From Annona cherimola (lineage: Eukaryota > Streptophyta > Magnoliopsida > Magnoliales > Annonaceae): 64,000 nucleotides of DNA. A program made the translations under genes and the position numbers. How positions within the stretch are numbered: position 1 is the first letter of the stretch; every line of letters begins with the position of its first letter. The DNA is taken from the NCBI GenBank assembly GCA_030490835.1, contig CM059971.1, forward strand, positions 127,008,564 through 127,072,563. The letters run 5' to 3'. The notes beneath the pieces are model-generated. The model saw nothing but the letters and a program-made list of their open reading frames with translations. It was not told where the DNA came from and did no database searches. Of the stretch, positions 24,061-35,578 are shown piece after piece.

Positions 24061-24539
24061 TGTGATAAGATCTGTCAATCAAGTAGATCCTGCTTCCTAT
24101 TACTGCTATGAAAATTGTTATTACAAGCTATGGAATTCTCAAGAAAAGCTTACAAGTAAATGGCGTAAAGGAAAAGAATAAAAATGGCAACAACTAAAAA
24201 ACAACCCACGAACCTCTTGGCTTCCCTCCATTTTAAACTTGGCAGATCACAGATCCCGCCCTTTCACAACCGCACATGCCTTATATATACGTTCAGCCTT
24301 CTCTAGTTTACTTCCTATTCACCATCCTTTCTGGACTCCACCTCGGCCTTGGTTCAATCCCACACCTCGGCCTCGGTTTAATCCCACACCTCGGCCTCAG
24401 CCCATACAAATGGCTCGACTCAGGCTCTAGCTCTTCAGCCCGGTTCGCATAAGCTTATATAAATTATTAATACATTTAAGTAGACGTGGTAACCATTTTG
24501 AGCCAACTTTGCTATAAGTTAACTGCACCTGATAAAGTT
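24061..24539. other. Intergenic; short GC-rich direct repeat
   Basis: No gene supported. At 24345-24400 the unit CACACCTCGGCCTCGGTTTA/CACACCTCGGCCTCAGCCC repeats, giving the low-complexity 63-residue frame at 24239-24430, which I do not regard as a gene. Confidence 0.45.
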
Positions 24540-24845
24540 TTTTTTTTCTCTCACCGTAATGGGCCTCATGCATATTAAAATGCAATGATACAATCATTTA
24601 TCCATATAAAAATTATACTTTAGCTAGTTTAAATGTTGAAAATATTATTTTAAATTTGATATTTATATTAAATTATTTTATTATTTTGATTTTATACTGT
24701 TTTAAAAGGAGGTACATACACATATTAGATTTAAATGAAAATTAGTATGCTAATAAAGTGATTGATTTTAAATACAATTTATAAAGTAGATTTCTTATTC
24801 GTGATCAAATGGGCTCCATAGTGCAAGGATTGTACTTGAATAAAT
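24540..24845 (-). mobile_element. TA-flanked 345-bp MITE family, copy 6 (reverse), followed by a partial copy
   Basis: Contains GGGCCTCATGCATATTAAAA, TTAAATGTTGAAAATATTAT and AGATTTAAATGAAAATTAGT in reverse family order. A second, forward partial copy continues at about 24850-25010 (AGCTCAAAATGGGCTTTATA, TTAGTATACTAATTTTCATA). Confidence 0.55.
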
Positions 24846-25030
24846 TATATATATGGAAAATATGCCAGTTCATTTAGCTCAAAATGGGCTTTATATGATC
24901 ATAAAATGTGAATCTAATTCACTAATTATACTTGAAATTAATTCTTTTATTAGTATACTAATTTTCATATCCATTGAATATATGTACATGCCTCGTCTGA
25001 AAAAACATATAAGTTCTTTTTTTTCGTACC

Positions 25031-25704
25031 ATCAAACTATGACAAGTTGCGTGTGAAGGTATCCTCCGATGTGTAATTCAATTTTGATCTCAAAACTTTC
25101 CTAGCTGCATGGTTCTGTCAGTAAATCAAACAAAGATAAGACCGGTGTAGAGATCGGCGGATTGACAATGCGCACAAGCTCAATCCATTGGTTTTCAATG
25201 TCCCCGTGTTGAGGGATAAAAATCCAACAAAATTAAATTTTAGAATTTAAAATGCAAAAAGTTAGGGATTTTAAAACGTAAAAAACTGCATTGATTTGAC
25301 GCACTAGATTTGGACTCTTTTATAATTTGTTTTTAATATATAAGTCATACTTACATACTAGTGAAAATTTAATGCCATAATATAAAAATGATTATTTATG
25401 TGGGTATTGAATAATTAAATTCATTAAAATATTTATTTTGAAGTGATATTAATTCCATAAATATTGTATTATTCTAAATTTTTTATAAGTATATTTTATT
25501 ATGCTTAACTTAATGCACGAATTTATTTAAAAATAAATATTATAAAAACAGTTTATATAGATTTAACTTTTTAAATTTCATTCATGAATACTTGTTAATT
25601 TTTCGATAAAGTAATTTTAATGTGAAAATCATTGTTAATGAATTATCCAGATACCTCATTATACATAAAAAATCAATTTTAAAAGTGTTCGGTCAAGAGG
25701 AAAC
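25031..25704. other. Intergenic AT-rich DNA
   Basis: Nothing recognisable. Strongly AT-rich from 25220 onward. Confidence 0.4.
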
Positions 25705-26035
25705 GGGGAATGCTGATGCATTGAAATTTCAACATGTAAAACTCATTTTGTAATTTTTTTTGAAAAATTTGTTGATAAAATTGTCAATCCAGACGTATTT
25801 AATCTATAAATTAAGTATTATCATTTTTGGAGATATATATTTTTAATTTTTAAAGATAACGATATTTAGTCATTTAAAAATAACTAAATTATATGTATTT
25901 TTAAAAATTTAAAAATATGTACATCTCTAAAAATAGTAAAACTCAATACATAAGTTAAATATACAAAGATTAATAATTTTATAAAAAGAATTTTAAAAAA
26001 TGAATCTTGCAGCATGATGTGTTGATATTCAATTC
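25705..26035. mobile_element. Foldback element with the shared core
   Basis: The ends pair imperfectly (left AATGCTGATGCATTGAAATT, complement of right CCATGCATTCTAATGAATTG). The centre holds TATCATTTTTGGAGATATAT and ATCTCTAAAAATAGTAAAAC, the same core as the other foldbacks. No target duplication found, so boundaries are approximate. The terminal ATGCATTGAAATTT resembles the element at 57911-58277. Confidence 0.6.
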
Positions 26036-26625
26036 ATTAGAATGCATGGAAAAATTTCTCGTTTAAAATTGAGGCTCCCATTTTTCTTCCCACATTAATT
26101 TTTTGTTCTGTTCATTTCTCATAAATTTCATTCCATTGGCATGCTGCTTCGCTGGAAAATAAAAAATCAATTACTTGTTGTGTTCATTATCAAGAATCAC
26201 TTTTACTGCAGACTTATATGTTATAAAAATTTAGATATTTGGAGAGTGAATATATAATAATTAATTTTTAAAAATGCTAATATACAATATACTTAATTCT
26301 CACGCGTGATTTTTAAGAATTATAAATAAAAGTGTATTTTATAAATATGAAAAACGTTTTAGATTTTAAAAAAAATTAAAACGGAAAAGATGGAGATGCT
26401 CGTGAAAGAAGTGAATGTGCTTGAGTTGATTGGGCTATAGGGGCCGATTAATTACCTAGAGCAGGGTCGCGCACGGTCTGCCCGAGTACCAAATAACACG
26501 CCCGTACAGAGAATGTTCCGGCGAAGAGCGACGGGCATGCATGGATTTGGCGGGAAGAATGACCCCTTTCTCCCCGAAATACCCACCACCGTCTTCGTCT
26601 TCGTCTTCGTCTTCGTCTTCGTCAC
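26036..26625 (+). promoter_or_regulatory. Upstream region and leader of the cytochrome b561/DOMON gene
   Basis: AT-rich until about 26440, then GC-rich to the start codon. A TATA-like TTATAAATA occurs at about 26320, rather far from the ATG. Directly before the ATG, 26591-26620 is five copies of the hexamer GTCTTC, giving a pyrimidine-rich leader. The core promoter cannot be fixed from sequence alone. Confidence 0.4.
26591..26620. repeat. (GTCTTC)5 hexanucleotide repeat in the leader
   Basis: Five exact tandem hexamers ending six bases before the ATG at 26626. Such runs can vary in copy number between individuals. Pyrimidine-rich leader tracts are common in plants. Confidence 0.9.
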
Positions 26626-29600
26626 ATGGCATATACCCGAAGCTGTGCTTCCGTTGCTCTTATTGTCCTCCTCTTCTTCCTGCTTTTCTCGGCCAACGCA
26701 AAGAATCACGGATGTGATTTGGATACCAGTCCATTCCTACCCGCTCCTTTCAATGTCTCTTCTTCCTCCCTCCGCTGTAGGCATGTTTGGAGCAATTTCA
26801 TCTTCAGGGTAAGCGTCTACAAATCCGTCAAAGTCTAGTGCATTCCATTCCGTTGTCACAGTCTATTTTGGATCTTTTTGAGAATCTAAATCTAAAATAG
26901 AACCTATTGTATTTTGGGAAACAAACCGTCTTGAATATACCAGAAGGATATGCATCATGAATGTGAACGACACAAGTGCGTTAGGCATCAAGGCAACCCC
27001 AAAAATTCGATTTCTGGGGCATTCTATCGGGATGCGATGCAATGCGGTGGTTGGATATATCTCTCGTTCTCTCTCTGGATTTAGGTTGAACCGGTCCTGG
27101 TCGAAGCTTGTTTCATAATTCAAAAGATATGAATACTCTTGGAGGATCAACATTATGCATGCGCGTAAATTATATTTTGGAATCCGAAAATCGACATGCA
27201 TTTAAAAACCTGACATTTTTTTTGCCTGAAACTGTCCATAATCCCTGCGGGCTGGGGGATTTATGTGAGTAAGAGCGTGGGAAGGTACCAGTTCCTCTGT
27301 TCTGGATTTAGTTAGCAGTTCGATCCCCCAAATATTGACTGCCTGCAACTTTTTTTTCCCCCTTTCTTGGACTTGCATAGTCGCATGTATGTTGAGAAAA
27401 ACATTGCTTTAGTGCATCAAATTCTGCATAACAGACAATCCACAAACTAGCTTCAAGCTTAATTTCATTGCAAGAACTCATTCATGAGACTATTTTGTGC
27501 CTGATTTTGCATGTTCTTGTGGGGACATTTGTGCTCATTGGCTCTTTGGTTGGTGACTTGGTTCAAACTTGATGTCAGGCTTATAAATGTGGTTATCCAC
27601 CTTTGCATTGGTTATAACTTTTGGTTGTAGCGATGATCCCTCCATTTGTTAGATTCACATGATGTAGTTTTATAACATGGTAATGTTCTGTTCCAGTACT
27701 CCCTGAGCAAAGATAATGTTTTGAGAGTTATAGTATCCACTCTATATACTGGTGGATGGGTTGGAATGGGATTCTCAAGGAATGGAGAGATGGTTATTTC
27801 TAGTGCTATGGTGGGTTGGATTGGCTATGATGGAAAAGCATACATCAAGCAGTACTATCTTAGGGGTTTCTCTCCAGCACAAGTGATTGCAGACCATGGC
27901 AGATTGCAAATAATAGGCCTTCCTGTTGTGGCTCTTAAGCGGGAGAACATTTATCTAGCATTTGATTTGAATTTCTCTACAATTCCCAACAGACGACCAC
28001 TCAGCAGTCAACCACTCGTATTTGCATTTTCAAGGTTCAAACCTTCGTACGTATATATGCTACCAAAACATGACAAGAAATCTACTGTTATCTTTGACTT
28101 CTCTGCAGGTTTGCCCTTAACATTATTGTGGACATTTTCCCTTTTTGCCTGTCTTTTTTTCCCCTCGTTTCTTCTTTCTTCCTTTTTTATACTTTCATTT
28201 ACTGGAGATGCCTGACACTTCTTCCCTTGACGTAAATAAATTGATGTTACTTTGTCATGATTAAAGTTCATAAGCTGCTATTTGGGATTAATGTGATGAA
28301 TGTGTAAATCAGTAAACTTGCGTGTACGCTTAACACGAGAAACATGACTCTTATAGCCATTGTCTTACTAAGTTTGAAAATGAATGTGAATTCTTTGAAA
28401 CGTTGCTGTTCCTGGTGAGTAAGACTTGTGAACATGACAGTCATAGACAGTTTGAATGAGGTTGTGAGTGTAAATTCTTTTGAAACTTTTGGTATCCTTG
28501 GTGGATAAAATGTGTTCGTGCATTATAACCTTCAGTTTTAACATGGTCTGCTTGTCTATTAGTCAACTTTATATGCGTGCTAAATGCAGGACACATAAAA
28601 TGATGATGTCGTGTTATTTTATTTGCCTTGAAATGTGATTATGCAAGTGAGAATAAGACCTTCACTCTCATAGAAAACTGTCAGTGTGAGGTCTATGTTG
28701 ACTTCGTATGCATATTACATCAGGCGAACTTTGCACATTACCAGATGGAATGTTGTCTCTATTTATTTTTTAGAAAATATCTGCAGATGTCCTATTTTCA
28801 TCATCATAATCGTGATCGGTATTTATTATTAGTATTTTTTTTTTTATGGAGATTAGTATTTTGATATGCTTTTATGCTCAATTTTTTCAAAATTGAGTGT
28901 CATCCAGATACAAGTTTAGAAAACTGGATTTATTTGTAGGCTAACAAAAGAAGTGTCCTTATTTTGGGTTTACTGACTTTTTAATTATAGTTTGCTTATG
29001 CTCTTTGGTGTTTTAAAATCAACTTATGGGACTAGTGGAAAAGAGTGGAATTTTTGGTACTTGGCTGAAGAAAATTTCTGTTCTTTCATGAGCTTCTGAA
29101 TTGAAGTAATATAAGAACCCTGAAATAAAGGAACTTAAAGAGAAGGATGGATGGGTGTAAAGCAAGGGAAAAGACTTATGGTTTGATAAGAAGAATTTAG
29201 GCAAAGAGGAAGAAACAAAATTTCTGTAACTTCAATTAGTATATGCAATCATAATTGAAGAAATTAAGAAACACGAATAAGAAATAACTCGTAAAGAATT
29301 TCTAAGGCAATCCCTAAAACATAAGTTACATTTACTTGCAAATTAAATATGAAAACTTTTGATAAACTGTATTATTTCAGACTCGTGACTGAAATAAATA
29401 TTTAACAATGCAGCAAGCAAATAATTACCATAACCTCTTAGTCTGTAACTCCCTTTTCACTATATTAGTCTACGTTAATCATGGATTAATGGCATTACTG
29501 CTCCCTCCCTCCCTCTCTCAATGCCTTTTTGCTTTTGATGTGGATGGTCTTATGTTTTCTAATTTCTTTTCTTGGATTCTGCCTGTAAAATGCTATCTAC

Positions 29601-32600
29601 CTGCCCTCCTTCATCAATAAAATATTAATTAGGACATGTTTTCTCCTTTGAAGCCTTTGACTGACCACCCCTATGAATTCATTTTTGTTGTGGATATGAT
29701 TCATTACCTAGTTTTACATGCTTTTCATTTGCAATTGGAATTTTCTGCCCGATAGTTTTTCTTCTGCACATTTATATGCTGGCCATTTAGGATATGTTGG
29801 TTGCTCCAAATATCATTGAAATTCATAGATTTTTGTGTTGAATTATGTGTGATGAAAGATCCTGAAGGATTTTCATTAGGATTTTATAGAAAAGGTTAAT
29901 TGAATCCAAATGATTGTGCCACAGGCGCTTCATTTATTTCCCGATTTCCTTATCAGCTGCGGAGAAATCATGAGGCACTATCAGTGTTTGGATGGGGATT
30001 TCTCACACCTTTAGGGGTGCTTTTTGCAAGATACTGCAGACGGTGGGATCCAGTTTGGTATTATCTTCATGTGGTCATTCATTTTCTGGGCTTCTTCGTC
30101 GGTCTTGCGGGCTTTTTGGCTGGAATTTCACTTTATCATAAAGCTCATAGCAATCTTACGGGTCACAGAGGACTAGGAATATTTGTCTTTGTGCTTTGCA
30201 TTCTTCAGGTTAGTTAACCGTTGCCATACAGCTAATGCTGAATATTTTACCTTCTACCGTTACCAGAGGAGCTTGTCTTTCCATACCTTTAGTCTTCTAC
30301 AACATATGCCTCTAAAACATGGCATGGAACTGTGTGGCCTTTTCAGAGAATTGTTGCAAGCTATGCTCTGCAGACATTTTTACAGTAGTTGGTCATCATG
30401 TTTGGTAAATCTATATACAAAAAACAAGCAAGAATATCCTAGACTCATCCTTGTGGAACCTTTGGTTCCCTGAACTGGCATATACAATTCCCTAGTTATT
30501 ATCAAGGCCTATTTCCAAGTTTATTGGGTTTGCAGCTTGGGTTTGTTTAAATGCATTCCTTATCACGGCATGGTAGTTAAATCACGTTTCATATGTATTT
30601 GTTTCCAGTTAAGCAGGGTCAGCTGTAATTCCAGCCGGATATAGGCTGAAATGGGTTTGGATTGAATCAGCGATACTCAGTTGTAATTCCGGCTGGATTC
30701 ACTTGAGTTTGGTCCAGCTTGAATTTAAGGGCTTACCCACTGGAGTTGCACCTTTAGATGTTGTCTTTTCAAAGGAAAGGCCTACATTCATGGTATAATG
30801 ACTTTCAGGCAGGATATCCTTTGTATTTTATTTAGGGAGTTTAAGGAGACTCGAGGACACCAAGTAAAGTAAATTCAAAAGGTAGACTGCTTAACCCAAT
30901 TTCAATATGGCCCATGGTAAAAGAAAACACTTAACTTTATCAGATTCAAATTTCAGATTTAACAAACCAAATATGGAAGTCTCAGTTGACTGGTATCCTC
31001 TCTTTGTTGAGTAATTTATTCATGATGGATCATTGGATGACTTCATTCAGGTAGGCCATATGCAGATACGCTCCATGGAAAATGCTCATTTTAGATTATA
31101 GGCAAAGAAAAAAGCCATTTTGCTTTGATGAAGGGTGGCATGAATCCATGTTTTCTTTCTTGTTTGCTTACATGACTTGGGTTATTAGATGTCAACATTG
31201 CAACTCAATCTCCCTTGAGATGATAAGGGGATAGAACTGAGAATTATGAACCATTGTACTTATTTTAGACAAGTATGGATGAGGATGAGTAGCCTCCTTT
31301 TCATCCTCATTGGGTAAGATGATCACACCTCATGAATTCAATCCTTTCCAACAAGGGATAAAAACTGGGAATTTTGAAGTATTATGTATCCTCTATCTAT
31401 ATATGTACTAAGATATTTCTTATTCACTTGAGTAATTTGCTGAATGATCATTAATGACTGGTTTGAAATCCAGTGATTTCAGATTGGTCAAAAAATATAT
31501 ATTTTTTGTTTTTTTTCAGAATTTTTAAATAAAAATGTTAATATAGTTATATTTAAGTTTTAAAATGACTTAAATACTCATGTATTTAAAAATCTAAAAT
31601 AAATACATACACATATCCAAGAATGTTAAAACTTAGTTTATAGATTAAGGGTGTGTTTGACAATGAGAAAAAAATGTCAACTTAAAACTTTTCAATCTAA
31701 AACTTTTCACTTTCTATAATTATCATATTTTTAAATTATTTTTTCACATTTTTCCATACAACTACCATACTTTTCAATCATTTCTACACAACTATCCATA
31801 CAATTAACCTATCTATTTTAACTTTATCATCTTTACTCCTCATCATTACCCCTATCATATCACATCATTTGACAACTTTTACTCTCCAAAACTTTTCATC
31901 AAAAGTTTTATCTATTCCCAAACACACCCTAAATATAACCGCATTAACATATTTATAAAAAAGTTCAAATTTTTTTTTTTTTTTTTTCAGACCGGTCGTT
32001 AAGGATCAGTGCTTGAGTAATTTTCTCTTTTGTTGCAAGATCCACTATTTGCTATTTACTAGTCCAGCTACTAATCAGACTTCAGAAATGTGAACTGGAA
32101 ACCACTTGTTCCATGCTTGTAAAGTTAGCTGTTTTTATCTGCTTGCAATGTTCCACGCACTAGTTTTGGACAATTAGTCTGGTGCTTCAGTTCTCTTCTA
32201 CCCCACCGTTCCCATGTATTGTATATCTTTGCATGAGCATGTGAGCACCAAGGTCTGCACAAGTAGAAAACCCCCATGATCTTATTGGTGCTAGCTTGCT
32301 TGCTGGTGAATCCGGATATTTTCTAAAACTTCTTGAAGAAATGATAGGCACTGTTCTACAATGACTAACCATTGTCAATTGACATCCATTCCATATTTGA
32401 ATGTACCAGATACTTCCATTTTTCGTACGTCTGCAGGAAGGCACTCCTATGTACAGATACTGGAGCTGGTACCATCGGTGTTTTGGTTGGCTGACTGTCA
32501 CGTTGGCAGCTGTGAACATCGTTTATGGGCTAAGATTGGGACAGGCAAATAGTGTGATGGCAGCAGGTTTTGCTTTCATCGCCTGTATTCTGATTGTCTT

Positions 32601-32691
32601 GTTTACTACATTGGAGATAATTTTTAAGATCAAACAGCGGAGGCTAATACCTGATTCTCCAGCCTTCCGAGTGTATCGAATTCAACAATAG
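26626..32691 (+). CDS. CYBDOM: Cytochrome b561 and DOMON domain-containing protein, 4 exons, 386 aa
   Basis: Membrane protein thought to carry electrons across the membrane, from cytosolic ascorbate to outside acceptors. Exons: 26626-26808, 27697-28108, 29925-30208, 32410-32691 (stop TAG). Introns are GT..AG, and a Gly codon is split between exons 2 and 3. Residues 1-25 are a signal peptide ending FSANA. The DOMON domain spans about 50-180 (GGWVGMGFS, then MVISSAMVGW). The b561 region follows, with helices starting near SVFGWGFLTPLG. The four haem-ligand histidines are present at 214 (NHEAL), 247 (YLHVV), 279 (GHRGLG) and 315 (WYHRCFGW), at the family's usual spacing. The C-terminus is short and basic. 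Length is typical and nothing is broken. At3g07570-type proteins look most similar, but that is from memory. Intron 3 (2,201 bases) houses nested transposons. Confidence 0.93.
31439..32014. mobile_element. Foldback Mutator-like MITE in b561/DOMON intron 3, split by a Tourist MITE
   Basis: Left end GCTGAATGATCATTAATGAC, with TTTCAGATTGGTC beyond. The complement of the right end gives CACTGATCCTTAACGACCGG then TCTGAAAAAAA. GAGTAATTT flanks both sides (31430-31438 and 32015-32023), a 9-bp duplication. The shared core (AAAATAAATACATACACATA, CAAGAATGTTAAAACTTAG) is interrupted by the Tourist copy at 31649-31929. The terminal TCAGACCGGT motif links it to the element at 45218-45549. Confidence 0.78.
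31649..31929 (+). mobile_element. Tourist-like MITE, copy 9, with TAA target duplication
   Basis: The best-preserved copy: ends GGGTGTGTTTGACAATG and CCCAAACACACCC, with TAA directly outside each (31646-31648 and 31930-31932). This TAA duplication is the basis for assigning the family to PIF/Harbinger (Tourist). It is nested in a foldback element inside intron 3 of the cytochrome gene. Confidence 0.92.
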
Positions 32692-33294
32692 GCATTATCT
32701 TAGGACTCCACCAGCGAAAGAGCTGATTATCTGATGCAGCCAGGCCATCATTAAAACAAATGAGAAAGCTAATTCATGCAAATTTTCTATCTTCGGAAGT
32801 GTCCTTCGTGGGCCTTGTCTATTTTGTCTGACTTGTTAATTTGGAGATTGTAGCAGAGGAATGTTGACTAAGCTGTTCATGATAAGTTGGCAAAAAATAC
32901 AAAGTTGACTTTGCTTATGACTTGATTAATGATCAATCTATAAGTAGGTTAATGATTTATGACTAACCTTGATTTTGACTTCATCTCCTTTGGCCCATGG
33001 ACTATCGTACAAGCTCAATGTACAGATCTGCTGGTTGTTGTAATGCTTGTGAAAAATACATGTTTAATCCGGCTAGAAATGGGTCAGTTTAAGAGCGCAT
33101 CATAGGTTCATCCCACCCAATTTGCACCCTTAATCCACACCCTAGATAACTAGGAAGGATCATCCGTTTCTCACGTCTACTTGTCCCCGCATATTTCTCT
33201 TCACATTTTAACATAAAGAAAGAATTAATTAATGGCAACGGGAGTCATTCCCACCATGCACACGATAGTAAGTAGCTACTGCATGAGTACAAAT
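32692..33294. other. 3' flank of the cytochrome gene and intergenic DNA
   Basis: Probably includes the 3' untranslated region, which I cannot end because no canonical poly(A) signal is evident. No other gene is visible. Confidence 0.45.
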
Positions 33295-33740
33295 ATGTCT
33301 ACTAATTTCATATATACTCACGAATTTTATTTCTAATTTCGCTTATATCTATGAATTTTTAAAAATTTATATGTATTCACGTATTTTGCTTAAAATTTTA
33401 CTTTTACTTATATTGTTAAGGATCCGTTAAAGAGACCATTAATACCTCTGTAAAATGATAAAAATGCCCATCCATGATTGTGATTTTATTGTTAAAAATC
33501 TATCTTCAAATGAATTTTTGACACTTTTATGACTATAAAATTGTATATTATTTGAATGTAAATTTTTAGTTTTGTGCAAATTAATTTCAAATCACATTAG
33601 GTTTTTAGCATATTTGTCATTTTATAAGGTTGCTAACGACCTCTTTAAAAGATTCCTAATGACATGGGTATATGTGAAAATTTTGAAAATTCATAAATAC
33701 AAGTGAAATTATGGGCAAAATTCGTAGGTATATATGAGAT
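33295..33740. repeat. Long inverted repeat (foldback) with periodic arms
   Basis: The left arm runs from ACAAATATGTCTACTAATTT. The complement of the right end reads CAGATCTCATATATACCTAC then GAATTTTGCC. Inner parts pair as GGATCCGTTAAAGAGACC against the complement of GACCTCTTTAAAAGATTCC. Arms contain repeated TATATnTANTCACGAATTTT-like units. Same style as 16536-16915 and 54025-54445. Boundaries approximate. Confidence 0.6.
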
Positions 33741-33743
33741 CTG

Positions 33744-33744
33744 A

Positions 33745-33780
<36 letters not shown>
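33744..33780. repeat. (AAT)n microsatellite
   Basis: About twelve AAT units directly after the inverted repeat. Confidence 0.92.
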
Positions 33781-33781
<1 letters not shown>

Positions 33782-34232
33782 GCAAGCCTGAGCCATCCTT
33801 TACCGATGCAGAGTGTTGGTTAGCATGCTAACCAACAATAAAATCGTTGGTATGCACACTAAGGTAATGTGCTACATTTTTAAGGTGATTGTTGTTCCGG
33901 AGGCTGTTCATGGACTGTTCCAATTCACATTCATCCTTTACATGCGTTTTCTGTGGATTGCTGTATGCAAAGGACTGGCACCATCCCGTGGAAATGGATG
34001 ACTCTGCACGGCCTCTGGTCGGACCACCGGATCCGATGCCTGTCCTACTTGCAAGCATCTTCGGAGGCGTGAGAATACGGAAGAATTCGCACATCGGACT
34101 CATTCACAAAATTATTCCTTGTTTTCAGAAAAAAATGCGTCCGATGACAATCAATGCTTCGAGCTTATTTGACTGCCCCTCATCTGATTCTTCGTATGCA
34201 ATTTTGTTTAACCCATCAAATCCATGCGTGTG
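33781..34232. other. Intergenic, no supported gene
   Basis: A higher-GC stretch with open frames up to 114 residues (33889-34233) on the plus strand and 91 on the minus strand. None has a recognisable motif. Confidence 0.4.
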
Positions 34233-34240
34233 AACTACTT

Positions 34241-34372
34241 GGTGGTATTAACGGATTGAATCGAATGAATTAGAACTTAATCCTAATCCATTTAAAACAT
34301 TTAAATAATTTATTTAAAAATTCCAACCTAAACATGTTTATAAATGAGTTACACAATCCATTAACACCCGCC
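34241..34372. mobile_element. Miniature (132-bp) hAT element
   Basis: Left GGTGGTATTAACGGATTGAA; complement of the right end GGCGGGTGTTAATGGATTGT. Between them lie the blocks AATCCTAATCCATTT and AAATGAGTTACACAATCC, shared with the hAT elements at 12658 and 55602. The flanks AACTACTT (34233-34240) and AACTGCCT (34373-34380) match at six of eight positions, as expected of an old 8-bp duplication. It retains only the two ends. Confidence 0.7.
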
Positions 34373-34742
34373 AACTGCCTACAGGGATCTAGTCTTTCAT
34401 CGTAAATTATTTTTCACCTTTTTCTTCTATCGCACAAAGCCATCCGAATCCAATACGGCTGAGGCGCAAGTAGACAACGGATGCTAGTCCGCGGTTTATG
34501 GTATCAACCGTCCTATATTGTTGGATCTTCAAGAATCAAGATATGGGTTCGTAACTTGGAATACTATTCTACTAAATCGGACCCATTCACGTATTTTCCC
34601 CTTTTTATGGACCGCAAATTCAAAAAAATTAAGACTGATGAAGTCGTAAAACTAGTGTCACTGCTGTTGAGAAAAAAAAGTGAGAGATACAATCATAAGA
34701 AAAAAAAATTGGCAGAGTGAAAATGGTAATGTTTAGAGATTA

Positions 34743-34885
34743 TTTAGAGCCACAGATTTGATCGAATAAAGATATTTGATCTTTAGAGCCACGGATTTGA
34801 TCAAAGAAAGATATTTGATCTTTAGAGCCACGGATTTGATCAAAGAAAGATATTTGATCTTTAGAGCCACAGATTTGATCAAGAA
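34743..34885. repeat. 39-bp tandem repeat, about 3.7 copies
   Basis: Units begin TTTAGAGCCACRGATTTGAT at 34743, 34782, 34821 and 34860. Because 39 is a multiple of three, the array yields a repeated 13-residue peptide in one frame, but there is no gene around it. Confidence 0.9.
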
Positions 34886-34914
34886 TAGAGAACTATACAG
34901 CGAGAACTTGTCCT

Positions 34915-35260
34915 ATGCATTTATTTGCACAATAAGTTACGGTGTATTTTATTCAAAATGGACTCCATGTAATTATGAAATATACATCTACTCCATCTAT
35001 TGTATTTAGATTATTTCTTTTATTAGCGTATTAATTTTTATCCAAATTAGATATGTGTATGGGCCACATCTAAAAATGGTACAAAATCAATGTAATAAAA
35101 TAATTTGATATAAATACTAATTTTTAAAATTATTTTTTCAACATGTAAACTATCTGAGATATAATTATACGTGAATAAGTGATTGTACAAAGCATTAATT
35201 TATTTAAATATATACGAGGTCTATTTTGAGCTAAATATACTGTAACTTACCGTGTATATA
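34915..35260 (+). mobile_element. TA-flanked 345-bp MITE family, copy 7
   Basis: Contains CACAATAAGTTACGGTGTAT, TCTATTGTATTTAGATTATT, TGTATGGGCCACATCTAAAA, ATGGTACAAAATCAATGTAA and ACTGTAACTTACCGTG near the right, which pairs with the left end. Confidence 0.65.
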
Positions 35261-35269
35261 GAGGATGCG

Positions 35270-35560
35270 AAATCATCATTCTCTAACTCGTCAAAAAACC
35301 CTTTTTAAATTTTTTACCTTCTAATTGTATTATATATAATTTATGAACTAAATTTTATCATTTTTTGAATTTTAAATTAAGAATATCGTGGTCGTTTTAA
35401 CCATATAAAAATGATAAAACTTGGTCTAATCACGTAAAAATTATACACACATATACAAATGGTAAAACTTAATTTATAAATTTAATATAGTTAGATTTAT
35501 TTTATAAAAAACTAAAAATATCTTAAAAATATATTTTTAGCTTGATAGGAAATGACGCTA
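35270..35560. mobile_element. Foldback element with the shared core (ends unclear)
   Basis: Left region GATGCGAAATCATCATTCTC, right region GATAGGAAATGACGCTAATT. The centre holds TATATATAATTTATGAACTA, GAATATCGTGGTCGTTTTAA and ATGGTAAAACTTAATTTATA, typical of the core. The ends pair weakly and no duplication was found. Confidence 0.5.
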
Positions 35561-35578
35561 ATTGTGGCGGGTGTAAAT

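Noticed and set aside
34776..35009. Repeat protein with 13-residue repeats
   Set aside because: Product of a 39-bp tandem array that happens to stay in frame; no gene structure around it.
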